DNA of 64,000 nt, from positions 1,463,156 to 1,527,155 of the forward strand of contig NW_019091389.1 of NCBI RefSeq assembly GCF_001949145.1, in the 5' to 3' direction. Positions 22,455 to 34,199 of this stretch are shown piece after piece (the stretch's first letter is position 1; each line of letters opens with the position of its first letter). A program made the translations under genes and the position numbers. The notes beneath the pieces were generated by a model. It had not been told where the DNA came from, did not search any database, and worked only from the letters and a program-made list of their open reading frames with translations. This DNA comes from Acanthaster planci (taxonomy: Eukaryota > Echinodermata > Asteroidea > Valvatida > Acanthasteridae).

Positions 22455-23114
22455 GGTAAGCGTAGCCACATGGAAGCCGCACGAATCCACCATCTAGGAT
22501 TTCACCCAGTGACCAATCAGATCAATTCCAAGCAAATAAATGTGATTTTATCGTTGAAATCTGCTGGACCAACAGACTATTTCTGGCAATGTCATCATTT
22601 CTCCGAGACTTTTCAAGTCGGATACGTTTCACCCCGTATACCGTCGTCTGACAAAGATCAACCTTACAATTGGGGGGAACTAGACTTTCCACTTGCCAAT
22701 AATAACATCTGGATCGAAACCTTGCTTTACTGAAATAGAATAACAGCGGCAAAGAACAAGAAGAAATGGATCGGCTGCTTGTGAAAGATGTGAAAATGTG
22801 AATAAATTTTGCTTTTCATATAGGCCTACCGGTAATTATTTCTTGCATGAAATGGAAATCAAGCATAGGTCATTAGACATCATGAAAGGTGATGGATTTT
22901 AAAGACGAATTTGAAATTAACTATTCGTGTATTTCCAAAAAAAAGGTAGAAAATATATGCTGGAAAACCTATATTTCGTTTGTTTTTTGAAGTGACAGAG
23001 AAACATCCTTCACCAAATAGGTTTTTCTGGATCAGAATCATTCCTGATGCTTTCCACTGTTCCGGACACTAGAGCTATCTGAAGGGGAAAATGTCTTCGT
23101 TGCAGTTTGCTTAC
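22455..23114. other. No recognised feature
   Basis: Overlapping ORFs on both strands (22470-22733 plus, 22522-22752 minus) cannot both be real, and neither has supporting signals. Confidence 0.35.
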
Positions 23115-23152
23115 CACAGATTGACTTTAGGGTCCATTTTTCCCTGCATTTT
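23115..23152 (-). CDS. Possible 38-nt exon
   Basis: Minus strand, acceptor TTCGCTACACAG preceded by a T-rich tract, donor CTGTG|GTAAGC. Two frames are open (KMQGKMDPKVNL or KCREKWTLKSIC). The second leaves in phase 1, which fits the exon at 19522-19599. Too short to be confident. Confidence 0.2.
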
Positions 23153-23381
23153 CTGTGTAGCGAATGAGGCAGTTTGACCAAAAAAGCAGTTAAACAAGAA
23201 AATAATTTTATTCATATAAATGAAACGAATTACTTAATATTCTCAGTGCTTTTCCTTCTCGGTAAATGTTTTTGCCGTTTGCTTGAACTTCACAGTATTT
23301 GTTAGTTTTTATACATACGACCCAATGATTTTTCATTTTTTGGCAAAGTTAGTCTTGTGTGTGAAACATAAATAGGCAGTG

Positions 23382-23762
23382 GCGTAAATACGAGTTGGAA
23401 ATTGGGGATGGGGAAAGGTGGGCGGATGACTTGCCTGGCCATGGAAATTTGAAGGGGGGGGCACCATATACACTATATAGAGGGCGATGTTCATGAAAAA
23501 GATGTACATCTATAATGCGTATCAAATTAATATGCAGAATCCTACATCCGAAGGTATATTTATGGCTTTTTAAAATAAATTGCTTCCCCTTTTTAGTGAT
23601 ATTGCAAATGCTTTAGTCGTTGGGGAATCCTGAAAATCCTTCCCAATCCGCTTTAATTTTTTTGCTCATCACAAAAGGGGAAGGGGAATTGATCCAATAG
23701 CCCATCCCCCACCTCAAAAAAGGGGGATATAATTATATACCCCCATCCCCGGAGATTTACGC
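23382..23762. mobile_element. Non-autonomous inverted-repeat element, copy 2
   Basis: The left end is GCGTAAAT followed by GGGGATGGGG. The right end is CCCCCATCCCCGGAGATTTA then CGC, the inverse of the left. It shares ordered internal landmarks with 1813-2105: GGCCATGGAAATTTGAA, ATCCAATAGCCCAT and GGGGGATATAATTATATACC. Its TIRs are better preserved than in copy 1. No coding capacity. Confidence 0.65.
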
Positions 23763-24496
23763 TTATGTACATAGGACATTTGGGTAAACTTATTTCAGAC
23801 AAATTACCATGTATTTATTTATGGAACAAAGGTACCCGAAACACAAGAGAAAAAGAAATATGCCTGTACGGTTTAACGTCGTTATTATTTGGAGTTCAGG
23901 AGTCCTTTTATTCATTATTTATTTTTAAATATACAGTAGTTGATTTTCAGTTTAGTTTGGCCTTCAACATCAGTAAACAAGTTGCAACATCCATTCTGTC
24001 TCCCATTTACAATGGACATGCATATTTTGTAATGTAATCAGTTAATATATTGTTTACAAAGATTTGTTAACGTATCTTTAACAAAATAGGATACAGCAAG
24101 CCTTCAAACTTTTGTTCGTCACTAATCTTTAAGAACTCTTGAGTCACATTACCTTTTAATCTCTCGCGGTAGACAAATTTGAAAACAGATTTGGGTCAAC
24201 AGATATCAGGTAGCACCACAGATAAATTCTTTTAACCTTTACACATCCCCATAACTTTAACATGCTAACAGATTAATAATTGCATTAATTGGGATGATCA
24301 ATTGTAACCCACGTGGGGCTGTTATGACTGCTTGCAAAGAAATACCTGAATCCCCCCCAAAAAAATGCAAAGCGGAGTCAAATATCTGCGCTCGGTTGAT
24401 GTAGGAGCGATGATAGAAAAATTCGACGTCTTATTGTTTTAAAAAAAACTACAGTTATACACATGATGACTAGCATTCTGACATACAACAGGCAAA
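23763..24496. other. No recognised feature
   Basis: ORF 23765-24037 begins at the edge of the repeat and is rich in Tyr, Phe and Leu from AT-rich codons. Not supported. Confidence 0.4.
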
Positions 24497-24621
24497 ATGT
24501 CACTTGATGAAATTACTCGCATGTTGGTGGAAAAAACCTTGGGCCCATCGGGTACACTGGCGCGCTGGCATGTTTCTGACAGTCAGTCAATGTGTTCCAA
24601 ACGCAGCTTGTCGTGGTCATG
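24497..24621 (+). CDS. Possible first coding exon, unidentified protein
   Basis: The ATG at 24497 (context AAAATGT) opens 41 codons plus two nucleotides, ending at a consensus donor CATG|GTAAGT. It begins MSLDEITRMLVEKTLG and continues with Ser/Trp/Cys-containing sequence. The exon is clearly more GC-rich than its flanks. There is no TATA box, so either the promoter is TATA-less or the exon is internal, with an acceptor ACAACAG just before the ATG. No family recognised. Confidence 0.35.
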
Positions 24622-27224
24622 GTAAGTGACCGTCTTGTGCCTTTTAGTTTGTTCCAACATGTAACGGCAGTTTAAGGGAAAATCAGATAAATCTTCGGTA
24701 AACTGCTACTTTTCATCGGAAGTGTCAAAAAGGTGCTTGTTTTGCCTTCCAAGCATCCTGTTATCAATACATTTTAGAGGGCGCTATTCTGCTTTATTAC
24801 ACAAGGCCCTCCTTGTCAAAAGAGCATAAGAAAAACACAAATAGTTTTTCAAAATTACTCACCAAAGTTTTCAAGATATGGCGGGTATTTCTTTTGTCCA
24901 GGCGAACTGCTTACTAGGACAAATGAGTGATAAGTGGACCTTATTCAGAGCCAATGTAGAAAAATGTGATGTAAACATGGCCATAGTGACACTACATGTA
25001 CTGTTCTGCCTTCTATGACTTTACACATTAGTTTCTGGATATGGAAACCATTAACGTAGTGTGGTCATGTTGTTGGAAAATATTGGAAATTCAAAACTGT
25101 CAATTTAGCCTTTATACAGTTGGATACAAAGGCTGTAAAGCGTATCGTGCTGTTTTTATTTAACTAAAAAAATTTAATCATAATGGAACCTGCAGGTTGA
25201 CAAACTGTGGACTTTCATAGGGACCGGTTGTCATTTCAGATGTTTTATAAAGCCGCTTGAATCCAGATATTGCGCGTAAAATGTGCAAAATACAGACACA
25301 TCTGATCACTCCTGAACTGATATTTCAGTGGAAGTCGATAGTAATGAATGCTCAATTGAGACTTAAATAATAATGGCGTGGGTCCAATTTGCAGATCGCA
25401 CGTGTTGTCCCAATTTTCTGGAGAGGGACTCAGTGGCTTTGGTCATAGGTTACCAACAACTGTGCATTATTGAATGTAGAATGTGAATGGTAACTCATCT
25501 CTGGTGGGGGAGGGGCGTGTCCTTATGCCATGCAGAGGTTCTTACCCGAAGGTAACAGGCTGATTATCGTGGCATGGTAAATGGTGGAAAGACCATTCCG
25601 GTTTATTTAAAAATGAGCCACAATGCCAAACAATATCCAGGCTGGTCCGTATGGATTCCTGTAGGTCTAATGGATTCATTCTATACTTCTGACCGTTGCT
25701 TATGAGCTTTATGTCGGCGTGTCGCTTGAAATATCGAAGATCTAAACAACAGGTTTACCCAGTTGACATCAAACGTGTTTGCAGTACAAGAAGATTAATG
25801 TAGTACAGATACTGAGTTGCCTGTACCGTTGGGTAGGCCTTCTCCGGGTTAAGGGGGCAATTTTTTCATTGAGTAAATTTTCTCCGTCCCCTTGGTCCCC
25901 CCAAAGAGGGAAACGTCCTATATTTGTCTCCACAACTACGGAACAAGAATTGTTTTATTTCTGCAAACAGGCAAGCATATCGGAAATGTAGCCAAAGTTT
26001 TTGTGTAAAGTTTACATGCAGTTTTGTTTAATTTATTCTGTTTTTCATATTTTGCTCATCAGCCCTATGATACATTATTTCCATTTACTTCATTTACTTT
26101 TTATCGCATTTATATAAAAACTCTACATGCATGTACTAACCGGCAATTTAAAATATACACACATGAAATGATCTTGAAATGGTACCACCAACGCTAAACG
26201 CCAGATCGCCTCTACAAACCACTAAGAGGTCGCTGAGCCACAGATGACATTTGTTCCGGATAGTTTAGTAGAACTTCCAACTTTTTCATCAAAACAGGAA
26301 TATCCGGGACATGCATGACAAGTATGATGCTTGATATTGGCGTCATTATTTATGCATTACACTCAACTACCACCTGTACTGTGCCCGGCCTTCGCCGCCA
26401 CCCCAGCCTGCTGATGCTCATAGCAGCGTGAAATAAGACTGTAATCTGAGGGAGCATTTGGGTGTTAGCTTGCCACTTCATATCTTATGCAAGCCTCTGG
26501 TATGATAATCATAATAGGCCTAAGGGTTGTTTTTGAAGGAGTAAAAGTGAGTCGATTTAAAACTCTGTTCGTTTGAAGAATTATGAGGTCATAGGCCCTT
26601 TAAATCATGACTGTTTCAGGTTTGGCAGTGTTAGGGCCAAGAAAGTTTGCAGCCCCTTGTGGCCACTGCCAGTAATTTCGTTTTTAGAACAACGCGCCAC
26701 TAAGTGTCAAAATGTTGCAGTTTTATGGGTTTTTATTATTATTTTTTATTGAACAGATTTTGTAAATTTTTATTAATAGCGTAGCTATGGAATGTTAAGT
26801 TCTTTTTCCGAATGCCCTGTAATATTATTTCATGTGATATTATGTGAAATTCATCTTTATATTGTATGTATAGGGAAGCTTTAAGTAGCCAGGTCGAGAC
26901 TACTAAGATTTAAAAATTACTGCATTAAAATGTAAATTAAAATTATGACTACTGGTACTAAATAAAGCTTCATATGTAAATTCCCTAAGGCAACTAACTG
27001 AATCCGATTCTAGTAAATAAGTTGGTAAATTGTTATTCCGAGTTGTTATTTGCTTGCTATTGCCTCAGCCAAATTAACAAAATGCGAGCATTTCAATGAA
27101 GTTGCTCTATCCAGTAGACCTATCCATTCGCTTTCGATACACTGAATGCTGGATAAATTGTATACAGAATGGACACATACTTATTCATGATTTCGATGAA
27201 ATCCTGCTTTGGCAGTGAATCATC
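24622..27224. other. No supported gene
   Basis: Contains AGAGGGCGCT at 24776-24785, the core of a CTCF-type motif. ORF 25779-25991 is unsupported. Otherwise AT-rich. Confidence 0.4.
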
Positions 27225-27771
27225 TTAACCTGACATTTTAGCGAGAATGATAAAAGTTGGCAAAAGTACCGTCTCTCCATCCGCAAGAAAATAAAGTTTA
27301 GTTGTTGTCGCATCTATACGAGTTGAGATTGTATCCACTGTGAGAGACTCTAAGAACGCTCCCAGCGGCCCTCTAAATGAAAATACAGCCTTGCTTGACT
27401 TGTTAACCCTCTCGCGGGGTACCTTGCCTGATGTATAAATCCACCCCCTCATGCCCCTCCAATATGTCAGTCTAAAATAAGTGTGCACTCTGTCAACATA
27501 ATCCACGTACTTCTCCAGTGGAAGTTTATTATTGTAGTTCAACTTTTCAAAGTAGGATCATCGTGTAATCCTTTTACCCATCCCCGAGGTTTACTGGAAA
27601 AACTATAAACATCTTCAAGCTGATCCATAGGGCACAGGTAATAATTAAGTTAAATGTCTCCTGTGTGTACTTCTTAAGCCTATAGGAATAGAATCGTTGA
27701 ATAAAGAAGAGACAGAGAAGTTCAACATCTTGCCGATTCCATAGTTCTTGCGATGCCTTCAAAAATGACAT
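27225..27771 (-). pseudogene. Minus-strand ORF chain with frame switches
   Basis: Three open segments follow one another on the minus strand: 27771-27574 (about 65 codons), an overlapping frame from about 27645 to 27540 (about 35 codons, containing SSKPRGWVKGLHDDPTLK) and 27551-27225 (about 108 codons, containing YVDYVDRVHTYFRLTYWRG). Each ends close to where the next becomes protein-like, as if one protein had suffered two frameshifts. An alternative is several small exons: there is an acceptor-like TTATTTTAG inside the last segment. The first segment ends in a hydrophobic helix (IITCALWISLKM) slightly reminiscent of the cyclin fold, but that is a weak impression and not an assignment. The proper N-terminus is unknown, and chance open frames are not excluded. 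Confidence 0.33.
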
Positions 27772-27913
27772 GCTTTACCGTGTTGTGTTGCATTTATCAT
27801 CTAGAGGCAGGTAGGCATTGCAAGGTCAGCGTTAGTAAAATGTATCTAAAGTCTGCCTAAATATTCGTTAATTATCAGAAGTTCTGATAAAACCAGTATA
27901 TATTTTTGCTTAT

Positions 27914-28157
27914 CTATTCACAACTTTGTTTAATGCATTGTTCTGGGTAAGCAGACGGAATGTTGAAAGATCCTAAATATATCACAAGGTTAAACGCTGA
28001 ATCGTTATGAAAATGTTCTCGCTGAGAATCAACTAAAGCTGAACTCCTGCGAAATTTGATGTAAATGTTTCGTGACGTCAAATTCACTTCTGTCTCGCAT
28101 TCGCTTGAAGCATGAACCAGCCTGAAGTCAAGTCCAGCTGGTGTCAAGATCATCGGG
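27914..28157 (-). CDS. Possible terminal exon, unidentified protein
   Basis: A strong acceptor with a long pyrimidine tract (TTCCTCCTTAATCCTGTCAG) opens a frame in phase 2 that runs 81 codons to a TAG. It contains RLVHASSECETEVNLTS, a basic stretch (IKFRRSS), and two Cys near the end (EQCIKQSC). The reading fits an extracellular or secreted chain. The 27-nt exon candidate at 30340-30366 leaves in the matching phase 2, and the signal-peptide exon at 33901 lies further upstream on the same strand, so all three may belong to one gene. No polyadenylation signal was pinned down. Confidence 0.33.
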
Positions 28158-30339
28158 CTGACAGGATTAAGGAGGAACATTTCAATCAAATAATAACATT
28201 TGGCACTAACCATTGCTTATTGTAAACAAAGTCATATATTCCATGACTGTAAGTTAACATGGGTTTCTCCAATGTATTTTGACAAAAAATCACATACAAA
28301 TCGTCTCCTTTTTTGACACGACAGGTTCAGTTTCAATGGAAATGGCAGCATTGAATAGTTGACGAAAGGGTTTTAGCACTTTTATATTTGTCTTTAAAAA
28401 GTATTCAAAAAACTGGTGTCATTCTTCTATACTCAATACTGTACTTTAAATTGGCTTTTTGCACTTGACTTGGAGGCATCAGTTGAAGGCGGTTTTTATT
28501 TTTTTTAAATAATTTGATATTAAATGGTGAGTGTGCCCATGTATTGATAAATTTAGCAAAGCCTTCAAACTTTATATCTGCTTCATTTTAGCAGCAACAA
28601 AATCGATGAAAAATTCTTCTTTATATTCATTTGTATTGGATATTGCGCCTTCGATTGTAACCATGACTACGACTGAGCTAATTAATAATTAGAAGGTCAA
28701 TATTGTTACGCGACCTTTTACCACAATGTCAAGCGGGCTATTTATTCTCAAAGCAATGCTTATGGTGTGAACTGTGTAACTAGGCTTAGGTGAACATGAC
28801 ATCATGCATTACAATTAACAAAAAAAATATCGTAATGTCCTCGGGGGAGCATCGGAAGAGAAACAAAGATGATAGCAGGTAAACAAAGTGAAATTTTTGG
28901 GTTATAAGAGCATGACAAAGACGATAATTTGTTTCATAATTAACGTTATCAGCCGTACGAGTCCTTCGTCCCTGGCGAGAAAGATGATATTCAACGTAAA
29001 GGGGACAATGAAAAACACTTCGCCAACAGTTCCCGGCAGATGTGTTTTAAAAGAGTAAACTCCCAACAACACAAAAAGCTCCTACAACGTGTGCCATTTT
29101 ACTGACAAATATTGTTGAATGTTTTTTTGGAATTTGCTTTCTTAGTATCTGATTTGGTGGTTACTAGGTACAACTGAAACAGGAACAACTCTTTTTTTTT
29201 TTTTACACAGTGAAAATACTGCATGGGTAGCTTTTTTCACTCTGAAGACAAAGACATTCTGCTGTTAAATTTTGGTATGCTCGACAACAAAACAAAAAAA
29301 ATTCAAATTTAACCAATGGTAGAAGAACATAAACTAATTATTGACCAAGGTCATTTTTAATGTTCTACGATGTTGATTATTTTTCTCTGACTGTGAATCA
29401 TCAAAACAAGATTAGGCCTAGATGGGAATAGGCCTATACCCATGATATATAAAAGGTTTATCTAGTATATGTGTACAAATATTGAGAGAACAAGCAACCA
29501 ATTACACCCGAGTGAAGTTGCTAAATCAAATATAAAAAAAGAATAGCAACTTCAGTTTCGTGCTTAGACACCATCGGCAGCATTTAGAATTATTTGACTT
29601 TGGCGAACATAAGTCATGGAGTCTGACCATGAATTCAGGTCACATTCACTGAACGTGTTTAACGTTCTATTCCAATAATGCCGCCCGCACCATCAAATAT
29701 TCCAATTCAAACAATCGTGTTGATTCAATACGAAATCACAGACCCACAGTAAGATTGGAGACATGAAGCTGTGATGCTGACGGTACAGCATCATGCGGTT
29801 GGAGCCCGGTGAGAGACAAAGCCAGAATTACTGTTTAACTGTTTTATCAACTGACAGCTAGAGTGGTGCACTATTGGCCAAGGCTTCCGACCAAAGCTAA
29901 TCTAACCTAGTTACAGCATCCAATTGTTAACCCAAAATTCAAATGGGTCTCATAATTTTGTTCGCTGTCAACATCTGTCACCTTGTGTTTCCTAACAAAA
30001 CATTGACGCATGCTGTGTTATCCCCTTCCTTAAACTCCAATATTAAAACACCATGCGGCAAAGTACATGTCACCTTTTCTCATAGTCAAAAAGAAGACGA
30101 CACAAAGCCGTGCATCTTTCCTGTACGTATTATAAATACTTGATTGAATCATTCTACATGGCATGATCAATCCTTCGTGCTCATCCCAGATAGATAACCC
30201 GACACAGCTTTTGAGGTGTGAAACTCTTTATCTTTCTTATTCTCTGTTAGGTTTTTGGCTTAAAAGAAATGGGATGCAGCCTGCGCGGAGTTAATTAAGA
30301 ACCAATTGGATTGAAGATCGGACGTAGGGAAATCCTTAC
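28158..30339. other. AT-rich stretch, no recognised feature
   Basis: Includes poly-T at about 29192-29205. ORF 29943-30143 is unsupported. Probably intronic if the minus-strand gene from 34045 extends this far. Confidence 0.4.
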
Positions 30340-30366
30340 CTTCTTGCGTCGTCCCAATTATCGGAG
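30340..30366 (-). CDS. Possible 27-nt exon
   Basis: Minus strand, donor AAG|GTAAGG (strong), acceptor GCACTCAG preceded by a moderately pyrimidine-rich tract. One frame reads SDNWDDAR and leaves in phase 2, fitting 28157. Another reads PIIGTTQE and would join the signal-peptide exon at 33901 directly (phase 1 in, phase 1 out). Its small size makes it uncertain. Confidence 0.25.
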
Positions 30367-31879
30367 CTGAGTGCTGCGCGTCAAAACGGATTGGGCAAGT
30401 CGGTCTGTGAATGGGATTATGGAACTCGTTTGGCAAGGTGTCATCTCTTTTATTGGTTCAGAAAACGGGCTAGTAGTGCTTGTATATGGAAAAGTCCTGA
30501 TAGAACAGAAGCGCCTTTTTCAATTCTAATATTTCTGAATGGTTGGATTCACACATTTTAAACGGCATCATCATGGCCGTGTATTCTGTTTGGACAGTGT
30601 GCTTATGATGTGTGCTTCTTGGTGATTTCATTAAGGTCATTCAACTCTCAATCATGACGGCTTTACGAAAGTAATAATTCTGTCTTAAACATTTGTCCAC
30701 CGGAACAGTTTTTATGTCAAAGCCAGCAATGAATGGTGTAACCCCAACAAAATGGAATGAAAGTTTCTGAGTAGAGGCTACTTGTAAAAGGTTAAAGAAA
30801 TATTTTATATTCTAAATCGATTTCTTAACAGAAACCGACACACTCAGTTCTCTCAATCATCAGAAAATGTATTCTGTTTAGGACGCACAATCAAGTGATT
30901 TCGCTCAAGTTAATTAAATAGAAAGGTTTGCGGTTTCACTATGCAAAAATATTGTTCCTAGCATGTGTAGTTCTGAAAAGAACTGGAGGGTATTCAACGT
31001 TACAGACATTATATGCTCTGTCCGTCGTCAGGATTGATGCCATTGGTTTTGCCGAAGCTGGTAATTCCATTCATTTCGCTAGTAGAGTTTAGAATTGTTT
31101 GCGATAATGTTCAAATAGGAAGTTGCATCAGTCAGTTAAATAACACCTATTCGTCATTTCATATGACATACGATTCAGTAAGGTTTCTGCCTTGGGCTCT
31201 TTTCGATTTATGTGCGATCCACTCAGTACTTTTCACATTCAAAATAAATCATAGCAACACGACACGGACAAACAGTAAGCAGAAGCGACGATGAAAGCAA
31301 AGGCTACATGGACTGCTGAAATACGCTTTTATCGTCAACTTTTGTTCACTCATTTCTTACTTTCTCAGTGTTAATTTTCTTCGGCGGTATATGAATTCAT
31401 AAATTATACATTTCAGCATTGCCGTTTAGTGAGTGCACTGAAACCTATCGTTTCCAAAAAGTTGAAATGAAATAACGACCTTCTATTTTAATACAACTAT
31501 TCGTATTCCGAAAGAGAAGAACACATTTTTTCGTGTGCTGTTTTGTTGGTGCGAATGTTTAAAAAATGAAAACTCTGTAACATAGCCAGCTTTACTTTAA
31601 TGTAGCCTATCTTACATTGGACGGAAGAATGTTTCTGATGAGCTCAGAAATGAACAGAATCCAAAAAGGGAAACACGTAATTTAGCATTGTTTTTAACAA
31701 CACGAAACCGCATCACCTTAGTGTATGTATACACAATTGTTTTTCTTATTGTCAAAAAATTTATGGGTTCTTGGTTCAGCTTTTGAACTGGAATTCTTGA
31801 TACTAAGTCTATATATAAGTAGTAGTCATGGATCTTAAGAAATTAAACTATTGTATATTTCCAACAAATCCCAAGATAC
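30367..31879. other. No recognised feature
   Basis: ORF 31013-31294 (plus) has no splice or promoter support. Confidence 0.4.
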
Positions 31880-32042
31880 CTCGTTCACTGAAAATATGTG
31901 GAGCTATACGCGGATTAAAAGAGACAATCTGTCCCTTTACAAACCTTGATGACCTTTTCTCTGATGAACGGAAGCTGTGGATTTGCACTGAAAGACTGGG
32001 AATTGGTTTCATGGTTTTCCACAAGAAGAAAATCTTTCTAAC
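31880..32042 (-). CDS. Possible exon, unidentified basic protein
   Basis: Minus strand, acceptor GGGATTGTCTATTTCAG, donor GAACGAG|GTATCT. The frame is open for 54 codons plus one nucleotide, entering in phase 0: VRKIFFLWKTMKPIPS and then a Ser/Arg/Lys-rich region. An overlapping plus-strand ORF (31828-32046) is open over nearly the same span. The acceptor favours the minus strand. Entry phase 0 does not fit the exon at 33901 directly. Confidence 0.25.
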
Positions 32043-33900
32043 CTGAAATAGACAATCCCGTTTCCGAAAAACCGTTTTGTTTGAGATGAAACTGTCCATC
32101 CTAATGAATAACAATATGATCACGTTTTAACATTTATGTGGCTTATATCCTGTAAGGGTTTGACTGAACTGACAAGTGCATTTTAACTTGACATTATGCA
32201 ATCATTTGGTGTTCTATACTTCTGTTATTGAACAAATCATTGAATTGAACACACGTTAAACCAGTCTGCTGTGATCATGTTCTTTAAATTAAGGAGGAAC
32301 ACTTGTGTAAAAGATATAAATTTGTATCAACATAAACACAAATGTGTTGTTCAAATTCCAGGAAATAAATCAGCCTTATAGCCCCTGAAACATTGGATGA
32401 AAATGGAAACTTTGCTCTACTGACATGCCGTTAGAGTTTATAGGCTATCCCGCTATACTTTACAAATGAATTAAAAGAAAGAAAAGAAGGGAAAAGGGAA
32501 GAAACGGAACGCGTATACGATTCCACTGAACCTTCAACTTTACGGAATATGCAAATAGTTTAAAGCTGGGTCACTTTTCATGAAACAAACAATTGTTTCA
32601 ACAGAACATAATCGTCTTGTGAGTCATGAGGATCATCGAATTAATTAGAATGACTGCCGTAATACGAAACGACAGGTGCAGCTATAAGAGTCTGTGATGG
32701 TCTTGCTTGAGTGCCTGCACCATTTGCAAAACAAATTACAAACGTGCCAAGGAAAAACTAAACATGAACATGCAAAGAAACATGAAATACAATGAAACAA
32801 GAAACCTCGATCAGTGACAGGTTAAATGAAGCGGGCTTGTCCTACTGAAATTGAATTCATGATGTAAACGTTATTTACTCTTCTCAAAATCTATAGATTG
32901 CCGTTTGTGAAAAGATTCTGGTTTCAATTAAGGTTTTTGGTTTTAGATTCTCAACCAAAGAGGTTTCATAATCAGTTGTCCTCTACAGAGGAGAGGTATT
33001 TCAATGCGATGAGATCCCAAACGTCATTTGCAGACAATTTAATTACTTTTTTTCAATTTCAATGTATTTTTAATGAAAATGTTATAAGTAAATTGAAGTT
33101 TTCACTCAGTGGGGTTTATCTTCCAATACAGTTACTTTCTGGCAGAAATTACACTCTGACTACTCTGATACAATATCCACTATCTCTTAAACACTTTGCA
33201 TTGTAAACTTTAAAAGGAAATGACGTCTGATGGTATAACGCTCATGTTTCCTTGTAGTAGATGTTGTTTTATATCCTGTATAATTGTTTTCTCAGCACTC
33301 GGTTACACTCGGTGCTGCTGTAACAGTCTTTTGTATACGCTATTAACAACTTGCTTATTATTTGCACATAGCCAAGCTGTGGACGACGGGGCAACATGTC
33401 TTGTTTTAAAGCAGGTATTTAGACAAGTTAGAAGATTTCAGAAACATACCAGATTGTCATTATGTAGCAGTCGTGGTTCTCAAAATTAAGATGCTTCTTC
33501 CGTTGCTTCCACCAAAAGCAACTATACCGTACATAAATACTCGTGTATGGTGAAATAATAATTCTTTAAATTGCAATTATATTTCCAAGTTTGATAAGCA
33601 TACTATGAAAAATAAATTGAATTTGGAGGGAAAAACAGTAAACACTGAACAAGAAGGGAAGAAAATAATTTCCCCTTTCATTTTATATAAACGAAGGAAA
33701 AATCAATTTTACGTGTAATCAAAATTGGGGAATTTGTTATCGAAGTTGTCTAATGGGCATTGCTGGTCAAAACGCTTTACGAGTTTTCAACCATACATTC
33801 CTGTACTTCCTATAAATACACTTAAGCCAAATCCACAGACTTTCTGACAGAACATAAGTTTACCAGTTTCATAACAAGTGCTAAAATGAGAAGAGCTTAC
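32043..33900. other. No supported gene
   Basis: Contains a polypurine tract near 32470-32510. ORFs 32898-33206 and 33220-33489 (plus) are unsupported. Confidence 0.4.
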
Positions 33901-34045
33901 CTGCTAACACAACTGCTATTGTCGATATTACCGCCAGACTTGAAGATGCCATGATTTTCTGAAGTTCAGACAAATAATGAAAGATTTTGCAACGGGTAAA
34001 GATTGAGTCGACTTAACCGCCCAGTTGTGAATGGGTAAGATGTCT
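33901..34045 (-). CDS. First exon of a secreted-protein gene (5' UTR plus signal peptide)
   Basis: Minus strand. The ATG at 33952 (context AAATCATGG) begins MASSSLAVISTIAVVLA, a compact signal peptide with a short polar N-terminus, a long hydrophobic core and a small-residue end. The exon stops with one nucleotide over at GCAG|GTAAGC (phase 1), the usual position and phase for an intron after a signal peptide. The leader from the predicted start near 34045 contains no upstream ATG. A TATA box and a CRE lie upstream. The plus strand across the same DNA also encodes a short hydrophobic ORF from 33885, but it stops after 22 codons with no donor, so the minus strand is preferred. The mature protein is unknown; candidate later exons are at 30340-30366 and 27914-28157. 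Confidence 0.55.
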
Positions 34046-34070
34046 GGCTTCAACTCCTTGTCTCTCCTGG

Positions 34071-34077
34071 TTTTATA
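34071..34077 (-). promoter_or_regulatory. TATA box of the 33901-34045 gene
   Basis: TATAAAA on the minus strand within GCATATAAAACC, about 120 bp upstream of the ATG. The leader between them has no competing ATG. Confidence 0.55.
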
Positions 34078-34190
34078 TGCACCCTCAGTTGACGACAGAA
34101 CTTCACCGATCGGCAGCCTGCTGGGAACACGCCAACATAAAATATTCAAGCCACTCTTGTAATTCCCTCATGCCATTCATATGAGTCGCG

Positions 34191-34198
34191 TGACGTCA
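34191..34198. promoter_or_regulatory. cAMP response element, TGACGTCA
   Basis: A perfect 8-bp CRE about 145 bp upstream of the inferred start, next to TGAGTCG. In animals this is bound by CREB/ATF factors. Here it suggests inducible control of the signal-peptide gene. Binding is inferred from sequence only. Confidence 0.45.
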
Positions 34199-34199
34199 T

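Noticed and set aside
33885-33953. Plus-strand hydrophobic 22-codon ORF with a TATA-like box at about 33808
   Set aside because: It stops without a donor; the opposite strand has TATA, CRE, start and donor in the right order.
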